Shown one piece after another: positions 37,486 through 46,048 of a stretch of 64,000 bases of DNA (position 1 is its first letter; every line of letters begins with the position of its first letter). The translations under genes were made by a program, and so were the position numbers. The notes beneath the pieces are model-generated. The model was not told where the DNA came from. It did not search any database and saw only the letters and a list, made by a program, of their open reading frames with translations. The DNA is from Manganitrophus sp963718695 (GTDB taxonomy: Bacteria; Nitrospirota; Nitrospiria; SBBL01; Manganitrophaceae), in NCBI GenBank assembly GCA_963718695.1, contig OY970371.1:682001-746000 (forward strand), written 5' to 3'.

Positions 37486-38988
37486 CTATGAATTAAAAAT
37501 CTCTTTGAAGCTGGCGGCCGCCCCGATGCGGGCTCGCAGCGCGGCGATCTCGGCCGGATCGAACAGGGTGTTCATCTCCAAGGTTTTATTGAAGAGTCCA
37601 TTTTGAAAAACCACCCGTTCCCATTGGATTCGCTGGATCTGGTCATAAAACTTTTCGATGCAAAGCCCGCGGATCGCGGCGCGGGTGTCGGCGGGGGGGG
37701 TCGTCATCGCATCTTTGATCTCCGCCTCGGTGGAGAGCCGGTCCATCGCTCCTTCCATCTCCAGGCCGATGAAGAGTCCCCGGTCGGGGGAGAGGTTGTG
37801 GTATTCAAGGTCGAGCCCGCGCAGTCGAGGGTCGTCCCATCCGCATCCTTCGGCTTCCATAAAGGTCTCCAGGAGCCACTTCTTCGCGACCCAGTCGAGC
37901 CGGTTCGTCAGCATCATCGGGTCGATCTCGAGGTCGTTCAATACTTCTTCCCACTTCGCCAGGACCCACTGCGTGTCCGGATCGGCCTCCTGCCCGAACG
38001 CCTTCTGCGCCGCGGCGAGGTAGAGACGCTGGTGATCGATCGGCGAGATCTCCTTCCCGTTCATCAGCTTGATCGGTTTTTTGCATGTGGTATCGAGCGA
38101 GACGGCGTGAACGGCGGCGACCGGTTCCGGGATCGCCGCCGCGGGCCCCGCGCCGATTTCGATGAGACGAAGGGTCAGCCAGGTGGTCCCCACCTTCAGG
38201 GCGGTGGCAGTCTCCGACAGATTGGCGTCTCCTAAAATTTGATGAAGGCGACGGTATTGGTTTCGGTCGGCATGCGGCTCATCCCGCGTGTTAATGATCG
38301 GCCGGCGGTCCATGGTATCGACCGACATTTCCACTTCGACGAAATCGGCCCGCTGCGAGAGCTGGTAGACACCGGCCCGGTATCCATCCCGGCTCTCGAT
38401 CCCGACCTTCCCCGCCCCGGCGAAGATCTGCCGGGTGACCAGGAAAGGGGTCAGATCGCGGATGATTTTGTCGAAGGGGATCGACCGGGGGAGGAGATAG
38501 TTATCGTGGCAGCCGTAGCTGTGACCGTAAAAGTCGGTGTTGTTTTTGTAGAGCTGAACCGCCGGATTCCCGAGGGCCGCGTTCCGCCGGTCGGCGCAGG
38601 CCTGGACGATCCGCTCTCCCGCCTTGTCGTGGATGACGAGATCCCGAAGCGACCGGCATTCCGGGGTCGAATACTCCGGGTGGGTGTGGTCGTTGTAGAA
38701 GCGGGCGCCGTTGGTCAGGGCAAGGTCGCTCTTCATCTCGTGGAAAGAGAAGGGCCGGTGGCGATCCTGTTTCTCGAAGGCCTCCTCTTCTTCATCCTGG
38801 GCCAGCTTATCGGCCCGGAATCCGCGGGCGTCCTGCCGGGGGTCTTCGCCGCTATAGTCCCATCCGGGACGGAAGGGGCGGGTGAGATAGGCGCGGACCA
38901 GCTCCATCGACTCGACCACGGGATCGACTTCCGCTAAATCTTCCCGAGTAATTCCATACTCGGTTTCGATCCCGAATAGTTTCAGCAT
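37486..38988 (-). CDS. dop: Depupylase/deamidase Dop
   Basis: 500 residues, paralogue of PafA that hydrolyses the isopeptide bond between modifier and substrate. It shares LFGIETEYG, HTHPEYSTPECRSL, GCHDNYLL, LVTRQIFAGAGKVG, SQRADFVEV and INTRDEPHADRNQYRRLHQI. It carries the Dop-type N-terminal insertion (WDYSGEDPRQDARGF, then an acidic run), the Dop-loop hallmark lacking in the PafA gene. Because the UBact C-terminus is Glu, only the deconjugating role is needed. Its ATG overlaps the mpa stop by one base (TAATG). Confidence 0.94.
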   Translation of the reverse strand: MLKLFGIETEYGITREDLAEVDPVVESMELVRAYLTRPFRPGWDYSGEDPRQDARGFRADKLAQDEEEEAFEKQDRHRPFSFHEMKSDLALTNGARFYNDHTHPEYSTPECRSLRDLVIHDKAGERIVQACADRRNAALGNPAVQLYKNNTDFYGHSYGCHDNYLLPRSIPFDKIIRDLTPFLVTRQIFAGAGKVGIESRDGYRAGVYQLSQRADFVEVEMSVDTMDRRPIINTRDEPHADRNQYRRLHQILGDANLSETATALKVGTTWLTLRLIEIGAGPAAAIPEPVAAVHAVSLDTTCKKPIKLMNGKEISPIDHQRLYLAAAQKAFGQEADPDTQWVLAKWEEVLNDLEIDPMMLTNRLDWVAKKWLLETFMEAEGCGWDDPRLRGLDLEYHNLSPDRGLFIGLEMEGAMDRLSTEAEIKDAMTTPPADTRAAIRGLCIEKFYDQIQRIQWERVVFQNGLFNKTLEMNTLFDPAEIAALRARIGAAASFKEIFNS

Positions 38989-40673
38989 TAGATGACTCGC
39001 TTTTCGGGTTTCGGCCGTTCCTTTTTATCCAGCAGCGAGAGACCGACGACATTTTCCGGATCAACGTCGATCAACTTCAGCCAATCTTCCACGATGTCGT
39101 TGGGGGGGAGGATCTCTCCTTCGCGGTATTCGGTCTCGACGGCGAGGGTGATGTCCTCGACCCCGATTCCTTCTTCGCCCTGGGCGATGGTTCTCTTGAT
39201 CGCCCTTTCCTTGGCCCGCTGTACGATCGACGCGATGAGGGCGCCGCTGATCAGGTCGGACCGGTGAAGGGTTTCGCGGCGGCTGCTTCGAAGCTGCAGC
39301 TCCAGGATCTGCTGGGCCGGCGTCTTCAAGAAGACGGCGTCGACGGCTGTTTTAATCAATGCCTGCCGCGCCTGTGCGGGATCATCCCCATGGGCCTTCA
39401 TCAAACTCGGCGCCAGGGGGATCTCCGGGGTCAAATAGATGCCGAAGATCTCCTCGGTCCCGGTTCGGTCGGGGCGATTGATCTTGATCTTTCGATCGAT
39501 CCGGCCCGGCCGCAACACCGCCGGGTCGATCAGATCGGGGCGGTTGGACGCGAGGATGATGACCATCTCTTTAAGCGACTCGATTCCGTCCATCTCGGCG
39601 CAGAACATTGGAACGAGGGTGCTGAGGATGTTGTGAGAGCGCATCGACCGGCGCGTCCCCAGGATCGACTCCGCCTCGTCGATGAAGATGAACGGAAGAT
39701 AGCCGGCGCCCCGTTTCTCGCGGGCGCGGGCGAAGATCTCCCGGATCATCCGCTCCGACTCCCCGAGCCACATATTCAGGATCTCCGGTCCCTTCACGTG
39801 AAGGAAAAATTCCTCGACCTGTGGATTCCCTTGGTCCTTCAGCTTCTGCACCAGGCTATAGGCGGTGGCTTTCCCGATAAGCGTCTTGCCGCAGCCGGGG
39901 GGACCATAAAGGAGGAAGCCTTTCGGTTGAGAGAAGCTGTATTTCTTGTAGAGGTCGGGGTAGAGGAGGGGATGTTCTAAGGTATCGCGGATGGCGTCGA
40001 TCGCCTCCTTCTGGCCGCCGATCTCTTCCCAGGAAACCTTCGGTGTCTCTTCCAGGAAATATTCACGCCGCTGGGCATTGTTGACCTTCTCTACGGCGAC
40101 ACGGTGGCTGGCGTCGATCCGGACTTCATCGCCGACCTTCAGTGTCGCATCGGTCAATTGGGAGGAGCGGATGAGCAAAGAAGACTGTGCCCCGACATCC
40201 TGCCCGACGCGAAGCCGTCCGTCCGGGAGGACATCGGTGATCTTTTGGACGGCGCCGTTTCGGTCATAACCGATGGCGCGGAGGACGACGAACGCTTCAT
40301 TGACCAACACCTGCGTGCCGATCTGCAGCGCTTCCGGTTTGAGGCGCGGGTCCACGTTCGTATAGTAGTCCGCCCCCCCGACGACGATGTGCGCCAGATC
40401 GGGGCTGGGAAGGCCCAAAAGGGTACCGATCCGGTTGGCCGGCGCGGTCACTTTCTCCACCACCTGATTCAGCTTCTTGATTTCCAGCTGAACCTGCTGG
40501 AGATTCAGGTCCCCTTCGAGGATCTTGCCCCGGAGGGCATGAATCAAGGGGTAGCGCGGGTCTTCCTGAGGGGTCGTCGCAAGGATGCGATCGATTAGCT
40601 GGAGCGGGCTTTGAGATCGCTTCTCCTGAGGGGTTTCCCGTTGGGATGAATAAAACTTGGATGAGTCGCTAAT
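38988..40673 (-). CDS. mpa: Proteasome-associated AAA+ ATPase (Mpa/ARC), AUU start
   Basis: 561 residues. N-terminal helix-coil, two OB-like segments (VLVNEAFVVLRAIGYDRNGA; VGDEVRIDASHRVAVEKV), then one AAA+ module: Walker A GPPGCGKTLIGKA, Walker B FIFIDEAESIL, sensor and Arg-finger region LRPGRIDRKIKINRPD. It unfolds tagged substrates into the 20S core. No ATG, GTG or well-placed TTG exists at the N-terminus. The only start with a ribosome site is ATT at 40673, 5 nt after AAGGAGG, giving (M)SDSSKFYSSQRE. The first TTG (40547) has no ribosome site and would remove 42 residues. The C-terminus reads KPEKRVI and lacks the GQYL gate-opening tail known from mycobacterial Mpa. Confidence 0.92.
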   Translation of the reverse strand: MSDSSKFYSSQRETPQEKRSQSPLQLIDRILATTPQEDPRYPLIHALRGKILEGDLNLQQVQLEIKKLNQVVEKVTAPANRIGTLLGLPSPDLAHIVVGGADYYTNVDPRLKPEALQIGTQVLVNEAFVVLRAIGYDRNGAVQKITDVLPDGRLRVGQDVGAQSSLLIRSSQLTDATLKVGDEVRIDASHRVAVEKVNNAQRREYFLEETPKVSWEEIGGQKEAIDAIRDTLEHPLLYPDLYKKYSFSQPKGFLLYGPPGCGKTLIGKATAYSLVQKLKDQGNPQVEEFFLHVKGPEILNMWLGESERMIREIFARAREKRGAGYLPFIFIDEAESILGTRRSMRSHNILSTLVPMFCAEMDGIESLKEMVIILASNRPDLIDPAVLRPGRIDRKIKINRPDRTGTEEIFGIYLTPEIPLAPSLMKAHGDDPAQARQALIKTAVDAVFLKTPAQQILELQLRSSRRETLHRSDLISGALIASIVQRAKERAIKRTIAQGEEGIGVEDITLAVETEYREGEILPPNDIVEDWLKLIDVDPENVVGLSLLDKKERPKPEKRVI

Positions 40674-40678
40674 GGCGG

Positions 40679-40685
40679 CCTCCTT
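40679..40685 (-). promoter_or_regulatory. Strong Shine-Dalgarno that fixes the AUU start of mpa
   Basis: AAGGAGG on the minus strand, 5 nt before ATT 40673-40671. The predicted transcript begins only about 20 nt upstream, and no ATG/GTG lies in any reachable position. Confidence 0.8.
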
Positions 40686-40710
40686 CTTTTAAGAATAAGG
40701 GTGATAAAAA

Positions 40711-40739
40711 ATTCTAAACCGCTGGGAGGGGCTTGTCAA
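40711..40739 (-). promoter_or_regulatory. Sigma70-type promoter of the proteasome operon
   Basis: Minus strand: perfect TTGACA (40739-40734), 17-nt spacer, TAGAAT (40716-40711, 5 of 6). Predicted start about 40704, giving a leader of about 30 nt before the AUU codon of mpa. Confidence 0.85.
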
Positions 40740-40900
40740 TCATCATCATGTCGCGTGGGTGAAGGGGGTCTATCCTTTGTAAACGAAGAGGCGAGGTAAA
40801 GAGCTCAGATGAAGTTGAACTGGGGCTTGGGGCAACGCTCTATTCCGACCTCCAATTTTCTTGCTTTGATCGCTCAGACTCTAAATGATGACTTCAAATA

Positions 40901-40929
40901 TTGTCTTCCCCGGTGGCTTCAGATACAAT
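40901..40929 (+). promoter_or_regulatory. Promoter of the M32 carboxypeptidase gene
   Basis: TTGTCT (40901-40906), 17-nt spacer, TACAAT (40924-40929), 26 bp before the GTG start, with the ribosome site GGAGG in between. Confidence 0.6.
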
Positions 40930-40955
40930 GACCGAAACCTCATGGAGGCGCCGCC

Positions 40956-42479
40956 GTGAAAACTCTTCAAGATCTCAAGCCGCTCATCGAATACCTTCGA
41001 GAGATACAGCATCTTTCCAGCGCGATTTCGGTTTTTCATTGGGACCAGGAGACCTATATGCCGCCGGGGGCGGGGCAAGCGCGGGCGGAGCAGTTGTCGT
41101 CGCTGGGGGGGATGGCGCATGAGAAAAGCGTCGGCCCGGAGATGCAGCGGCTTCTCTCGCAGTGGGTCGATTTGAAGAGCGGCGAGATCAACGGGAAGTG
41201 GGACGAGGCGCCGCAGGCCCTTTTAAGGGAAGTCTGGCGCGACTACGACAAGGCGACGAAGCTCCCCTCGGATTTTGTCCGGCGGTTCGCGAGGGCGTCC
41301 TCGATTTCGGAGCAGGTCTGGGTGGAGGCAAGGAAGAAGAACGACTTCGCGCAATTTGCGCCGCATCTAAAGACGATGGTGGCGCTGAAGAAAGAAGAGA
41401 TCGGTTATATCGGTTACAAAGATTCGCCTTACGACGCCTTGCTCGATGATTACGAGCCGGGGATGACGGCGGCGCAGCTGGTTCCGCTCTTCGCCGCGCT
41501 CAGAGCGGAGTTGGTGCCGCTGCTTGAGAAAATCGTCCACTCACCGGTTCAGCCGAAGCGCGATTTTCTTTGCCGTGCTTATGCGCCTGAGAAGCAGTTG
41601 GCCTTCGGACAGAAGGTGTTGGAAGCGATGGGTTTTGATTTTAATACCGGCCGACAGGATCTCTCGGCCCATCCTTTCACCACCTCGTTTCACCCGACCG
41701 ATGTCCGGATCACGACACGGATCGACGAGCATGATCTTCTCTCTTCTCTTTTTAGCTCCATCCATGAAGGGGGCCATGCTCTCTACGATCAGGGGCTCAA
41801 TGCCGATCTTTACGGGACGCCGCTGGGGGAGGCGCGCTCCCTCGGCGTTCATGAAAGCCAATCCCGTCTCTGGGAGAACGGCATCGGCCGATCGAAGCCG
41901 TTCTGGGGACATTTCTATCCGATCCTTCAGAAGACCTTTCCGGAGGGGCTGAAGGGGGTCGATCCGGAGGCCTTCTATGCCGCGGTGAATACCGTCCGCC
42001 CATCGCTGATCCGCGTCGAAGCCGACGAGCTGACGTACAACCTTCACATTATGGTCCGGTTTGAAATCGAGCGGGCGTTGATCGAGGAGAACCTCCCGGT
42101 GGAGGCGCTTCCGTCGCTTTGGAACGAAAAGATGCGCCAATACCTCGGTGTGGTTCCTGATTCCGACGCTCACGGTGTCCTTCAGGACATCCACTGGTCG
42201 GGCGGGGCGATCGGATATTTCCCGACCTACACCCTGGGTAATCTTTATTCGGTTCAGTTTCTGAATCAGGCCAAGAAGGAGATCCCGGGCCTCGAAGGGG
42301 AGATCGAGAAGGGGAATCTTTTGCCGTTGAAAAAGTGGCTTAATGAAAAGATCCATCGCTGGGGCAAGCAATATCCGACCGACGAACTGGTCCGCCGCGT
42401 CACGGGAGAACCGTTGAACCCGGTCTACTTCGTCCAATATCTGAAAGAAAAATTCGGTCCGATCTACCGGCTGACATAA
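40956..42479 (+). CDS. M32-family metallocarboxypeptidase (carboxypeptidase Taq type)
   Basis: 507 residues, cytoplasmic zinc carboxypeptidase that trims C-terminal amino acids. Zinc motif HEGGH is at His270-Glu271-His274 (SSIHEGGHALYDQGL), with the third ligand expected in GVHESQSRLWENGIG (Glu). The other M32 hallmarks HWDQETYMPPGA, DVRITTRI and PSLIRVEADELTYNLHIM are present. GTG start with GGAGG 7 nt upstream. Divergent from the proteasome operon; it could help turn over proteasome-derived peptides, though its position alone does not prove that. Confidence 0.95.
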   Translation: MKTLQDLKPLIEYLREIQHLSSAISVFHWDQETYMPPGAGQARAEQLSSLGGMAHEKSVGPEMQRLLSQWVDLKSGEINGKWDEAPQALLREVWRDYDKATKLPSDFVRRFARASSISEQVWVEARKKNDFAQFAPHLKTMVALKKEEIGYIGYKDSPYDALLDDYEPGMTAAQLVPLFAALRAELVPLLEKIVHSPVQPKRDFLCRAYAPEKQLAFGQKVLEAMGFDFNTGRQDLSAHPFTTSFHPTDVRITTRIDEHDLLSSLFSSIHEGGHALYDQGLNADLYGTPLGEARSLGVHESQSRLWENGIGRSKPFWGHFYPILQKTFPEGLKGVDPEAFYAAVNTVRPSLIRVEADELTYNLHIMVRFEIERALIEENLPVEALPSLWNEKMRQYLGVVPDSDAHGVLQDIHWSGGAIGYFPTYTLGNLYSVQFLNQAKKEIPGLEGEIEKGNLLPLKKWLNEKIHRWGKQYPTDELVRRVTGEPLNPVYFVQYLKEKFGPIYRLT

Positions 42480-42512
42480 ATCTGTCTGTGGTATGCCGGA
42501 CGGATCGATCCC

Positions 42513-42541
42513 TTGACATTAGACGATCGGATCTGTATTCT
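42513..42541 (+). promoter_or_regulatory. Promoter of the RND metal-efflux operon
   Basis: Perfect TTGACA (42513-42518), 17-nt spacer, TATTCT (42536-42541, 4 of 6). It lies just upstream of ATG 42564, arguing that the gene starts there and not at the in-frame TTG that forms this -35 box. Confidence 0.6.
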
Positions 42542-42563
42542 TTCGAAAAGAATCGGAAACCCT

Positions 42564-42938
42564 ATGCTTTTGAGCAAAAAAGCAAAATACGTGACCCTCA
42601 TTATCCTGGCGTTCTCCTTTCTGACGCTCTCCCTCGCCAGTGCTTGTATGGTTCCGAATTGGGCGCCGAAAGCCGACGATTGTTGTGTCCTGCCGTGTAA
42701 GACCGTCTCTTCTCCAGAATTAGCCAAAAGTTTCTGCAATCTATCCGATCAGCAACGATCCCTTCACGCAGGACCCCAGCTTCATGCGCCGGCCATCCTC
42801 GTGGAGGATGGTCTTGCCCTGATTGCCCGATCTTGCAAGGCGCCCCCTCCTGTTTTTTCATCTCTACTTAACTCGGATCATCCTATACAACAACCCCCTG
42901 GGGATCTTTTTATCCTCCATCGCACCCTTCTGCTTTAA
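42564..42938 (+). CDS. Small secreted Cys-containing protein of the metal-efflux operon, unknown family
   Basis: 124 residues with an N-terminal signal sequence (AKYVTLIILAFSFLTLSLAS) and probable cleavage before ACMVPNW. The mature part has a Cys cluster (DDCCVLPCK) plus two further Cys and a proline-rich end (QQPPGDLFILHRTLLL). I recognise no family. Its place at the head of a copper/silver-type tripartite efflux operon suggests a periplasmic metal-related role (inference). Start chosen from the promoter position; ribosome site weak. Confidence 0.55.
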   Translation: MLLSKKAKYVTLIILAFSFLTLSLASACMVPNWAPKADDCCVLPCKTVSSPELAKSFCNLSDQQRSLHAGPQLHAPAILVEDGLALIARSCKAPPPVFSSLLNSDHPIQQPPGDLFILHRTLLL

Positions 42939-43053
42939 ACCGATCCACTCCTAAATCTAATCACGGCTGATTGCGCTTGTTTTTCTGCAAAATCAGGATG
43001 CGCGATCATTTATCTTTTTTTACCCACATTGATATCTGCTGGAGTGGTCTACG

Positions 43054-44307
43054 ATGAAACGACTTCTCTTGCCCGTATTTTTTTTCATCGGCATAAATTG
43101 TTTGCCCATTGCTTCTTCCATGGCCGAAGAAGCCGTCCCTCAGACGCTTGATCTTGAAGAAGTTATTCGCCAGGTCATCGAAAGGAATCAGGAGATCATC
43201 GCTGCCGAGAATCGCGCGCGTGCAGCCGAAGAGAAAATTCCGCAGGCCCGCGCTTTTGATGATCCCCAGGTCGGGATCATGCAATGGTCGATTCCTTCCA
43301 ACTTCAATCTCGGGAAGGCCGATGAGACCTGGTATACCCTCTCTCAAAATTTCCCTTTCTTCGGAAAGCGCGCTCTCCGCGGCAACGTCGCGACGCTGGA
43401 GCACGACATGGCGAACGAAGCGTCCCGTGGCGTCCGGCTGAGAGTCATCCGGGAAGCGAAGGAAGCCTACTTTGATCTTTTTTTTGCGCACAAGGCACTC
43501 GAAATCCATCATTCTCAACGAGAGCTCGCCCGAAAATTCTCTCAAGTCACTCAGGAGAAATTTTCTGTTGGAGCAGTCGGCCAGCAGGATGTGCTCCGCG
43601 CTCAGATGGAGTTACTCAATTTGTCGAATGAGATTGAAGGGCTGGAGCAGGCGCGGGAGCTCCAAGAAGCGCGGCTTAACACCATCCTGAATCGCCCTCC
43701 AGACACCCCTTTGGGAATGCCCCAATTCCCAACCCTTCCCGCCGTTGAGCCGAAGTTGGAGACGCTTCAGCGCGAGGCTGAAGAAACCCGTCCGGAAAAT
43801 CGGATGCAATCATTGGCGATCCAGCGCGGTGAAGAATCGATCAAGTTAGCCAGGCGGGATCTTCTTCCGGATGTCATGGCGGAGGTCGCTTATTGGGACG
43901 TTCACGACGGCTCAAATCGCTGGATGGCCTCGATCAAAATAAACATTCCGTGGATCAACAAGAAAAAATATGACGCCCGCGTTCGGGAAAACGAAGCCGA
44001 GCGATCGCGTGCTCAGGCCGACCGCCAAGCAACGATGAACGACAGTGCGCTTCGGATCAAAGCGCTTCTTGTCCGATTCGCGGCATCGAAACGATTGGTC
44101 AAGCTGTATGAAACCGGCCTTCTGCCGCTGGCGGAGCAATCCCTGGAGGCCGCCACCATTGGATATCAGGCGAGAAAAAATGATTTTCTCACGCTGATTG
44201 ACGCTCAAAAGAACTTAAAGGAATTGGAGACGACTTATTTTCAAGCATTGACCGATATCCAAAAGAGTTTAGCCGAATTGGAAGAAATGACGGGAAAGAC
44301 TTTTTAA
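43054..44307 (+). CDS. TolC-family outer-membrane efflux protein (CusC/CzcC type)
   Basis: 417 residues with signal peptide (MKRLLLPVFFFIGINCLPIA...). Two OEP repeats of long coiled-coil helices are visible: LDLEEVIRQVIERNQEI and RARAAEEKIPQARAFDDP begin the first, and EESIKLARRDLLPDVMAEV the second. A short RND-metal-type OMF, it forms the outer-membrane duct of the tripartite pump. GGAG precedes the ATG. Followed 25 bp later by the adaptor gene. Confidence 0.9.
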   Translation: MKRLLLPVFFFIGINCLPIASSMAEEAVPQTLDLEEVIRQVIERNQEIIAAENRARAAEEKIPQARAFDDPQVGIMQWSIPSNFNLGKADETWYTLSQNFPFFGKRALRGNVATLEHDMANEASRGVRLRVIREAKEAYFDLFFAHKALEIHHSQRELARKFSQVTQEKFSVGAVGQQDVLRAQMELLNLSNEIEGLEQARELQEARLNTILNRPPDTPLGMPQFPTLPAVEPKLETLQREAEETRPENRMQSLAIQRGEESIKLARRDLLPDVMAEVAYWDVHDGSNRWMASIKINIPWINKKKYDARVRENEAERSRAQADRQATMNDSALRIKALLVRFAASKRLVKLYETGLLPLAEQSLEAATIGYQARKNDFLTLIDAQKNLKELETTYFQALTDIQKSLAELEEMTGKTF

Positions 44308-44332
44308 AACCAAAAGAGAAAGGAAACACACC

Positions 44333-45982
44333 ATGAAGATCTTTCAGCACTATTGGAAGCGCGAGGCGTTGGCCGGCTTGATTATCGTGTTGACGACTGT
44401 CTTTTCCCTCACCGTTTACATCGCTCGGAATCAGGCCATGGGAAATACAACCCCCCCGATGAAAGAGACGGACGGGGTGCCGGGCATGGAAGAAATGGAG
44501 AGGGGAATCAATGGGACCGGTCAAGCCTCCGCGATGCTCAGCCCTCGGAAGAAACAGCTCATCGGCGTGAAAGTGGCGGAGGTGGAAGAAAAAGAAGTAG
44601 AGAAAGTCATCAAAGCGGTCGGAAGGATTGCCTACGACGAGCGGAAGCTTTCGCAAATTACGCTGAAGGTCGATGGCTGGATTCAAGATCTCTTCGTCAA
44701 CTTTACCGGACAGGAGGTGAAGCAAGGAGAGCCGCTTCTCACCCTCTACTCGCCCGATCTGCTTGCGACACAGCAGGAGTTTCTTCTCGCCCAAAGGAGC
44801 CAGAAGAAACTTTCAGCGAGCCCAATCGCCGATGTGCGGGAGACCGGAGACATTCTGCTGGAATCGGCCCGAAAAAGGCTCCTCCTATGGGGGATCTCCG
44901 AAAAACAGATCGAGGCCTTGGAGAAGCGGGGCGAGGCGCAGACCCACATGACCATCCACTCCCCCATCGATGGGGTGGTGATTCATCGAGAAGGAACTCA
45001 AGGGATGCGAGTCACTCCGGAGAGGGCCCTCTATGAAATTGCAGATCTATCGACCGTCTGGGTTTTGGCCGATGTCTATGAAACGGATTTTTCATACGCC
45101 AGGAAGGGGGCCGACGCCGCCGTCCGGGTGGCTGCCTATCCGGGAGAAACTTTCAAAGGGCGGGTGACTTTCATCAATCCCTCTTTAAATCCTCAAACGC
45201 GCACCGTACAGGTTCGTATCGAACTTCCCAATCCCGAATTAAAGTTAAAGCCGGAGATGTTTGCCGAAATTGAGTGGAAGACGCCTCTTGGGGAAAGACT
45301 TTCAATTCCCGAATCGGCGGTGCTTGACTCCGGTGTTCGCCAGATTGTCTTTGTCGATCAGGGCATGGAGATGTATGCGCCACGGGAGATCAAAGCGCGC
45401 CGGATCGGAGCGCACTACCTGGTGGAAGAAGGTTTGAAGGCCGGAGAGAAGATCGTCACTTCGGCCAATTTTCTCATCGATTCGGAAAGCAAGCTGATGG
45501 CTTCCTCCAATATGATGGGGGCGCTCGGAATGGCCGGAATCCGGATGGAGCAAGCGGAGATGGGTGATATGAAAATGGACGGCATGAAAATGAATGGAAT
45601 GCCGATGAAGGGAGAAAAAACACCGACCGGCCCTCTGACGAAAAAAAAGGGGGATGTGACGCTAACGCTTGTCACGAAACCTTCTCCGCCCGTCGACGGC
45701 GAAAACTTTCTTCATCTTATCGTAACCGATGCCGTAGGAAAGCCAATTGAAAATGCCAAGGTTGTCTTTTCCTACACCATGCCGATGCCCGGGATGAAAG
45801 CCGTCAAAGCGCCGGCCTCTTTTAAAAACGGGCAATACGAGGCCAAAGCCAAATTTGGGATGGCCGGAACGTGGGAGGTGACGGCGATCGTCACCGTTCC
45901 GGGAAAACCGGAAATTCAGGAAACGTTCACCCTGGAGGCCGGCGGCGAGATGGAAGGGATGGAAGGAATGTCGGGGATGTAA
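44333..45982 (+). CDS. cusB: RND membrane-fusion protein (CusB type) with Met-rich linker and C-terminal YtkA-like domain
   Basis: 549 residues: N-terminal membrane anchor (LAGLIIVLTTVFSLTVYIA), a short Met-rich segment, then the adaptor core with lipoyl half-motifs (LKVDGWIQDLFVNFTGQEV; IHSPIDGVVIHREGTQGM) and beta-barrel domain. At about 400-430 comes GDMKMDGMKMNGMPMKG, a likely Cu(I)/Ag(I) site. The last 110 residues form a YtkA-like Ig-type domain (VTLTLVTKPSPPVDGENF; VVFSYTMPMPGMKAV), ending in GEMEGMEGMSGM. The pump subunit follows 66 bp downstream. Fusion of YtkA to a CusB adaptor is uncommon but known in some phyla. Confidence 0.88.
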   Translation: MKIFQHYWKREALAGLIIVLTTVFSLTVYIARNQAMGNTTPPMKETDGVPGMEEMERGINGTGQASAMLSPRKKQLIGVKVAEVEEKEVEKVIKAVGRIAYDERKLSQITLKVDGWIQDLFVNFTGQEVKQGEPLLTLYSPDLLATQQEFLLAQRSQKKLSASPIADVRETGDILLESARKRLLLWGISEKQIEALEKRGEAQTHMTIHSPIDGVVIHREGTQGMRVTPERALYEIADLSTVWVLADVYETDFSYARKGADAAVRVAAYPGETFKGRVTFINPSLNPQTRTVQVRIELPNPELKLKPEMFAEIEWKTPLGERLSIPESAVLDSGVRQIVFVDQGMEMYAPREIKARRIGAHYLVEEGLKAGEKIVTSANFLIDSESKLMASSNMMGALGMAGIRMEQAEMGDMKMDGMKMNGMPMKGEKTPTGPLTKKKGDVTLTLVTKPSPPVDGENFLHLIVTDAVGKPIENAKVVFSYTMPMPGMKAVKAPASFKNGQYEAKAKFGMAGTWEVTAIVTVPGKPEIQETFTLEAGGEMEGMEGMSGM

Positions 45983-46048
45983 CGTTCCAAACCGAAAAGG
46001 CGGGGCAGACAGCCATATGCCCTTGCACTGACACAGGTCATAGACAAC

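Noticed and set aside
34178..38988. Assigning the 34178 gene as dop and the 37486 gene as pafA
   Set aside because: The Dop-specific N-terminal insertion (WDYSGEDPRQDARGF) is in the 37486 protein, and the DPF..Y end typical of PafA is in the 34178 protein.
38988..40547. TTG 40547 as start of the proteasomal ATPase
   Set aside because: No ribosome site precedes it, it would delete a coding-looking 42-residue N-terminus, and a strong ribosome site plus promoter lie upstream at the ATT codon.
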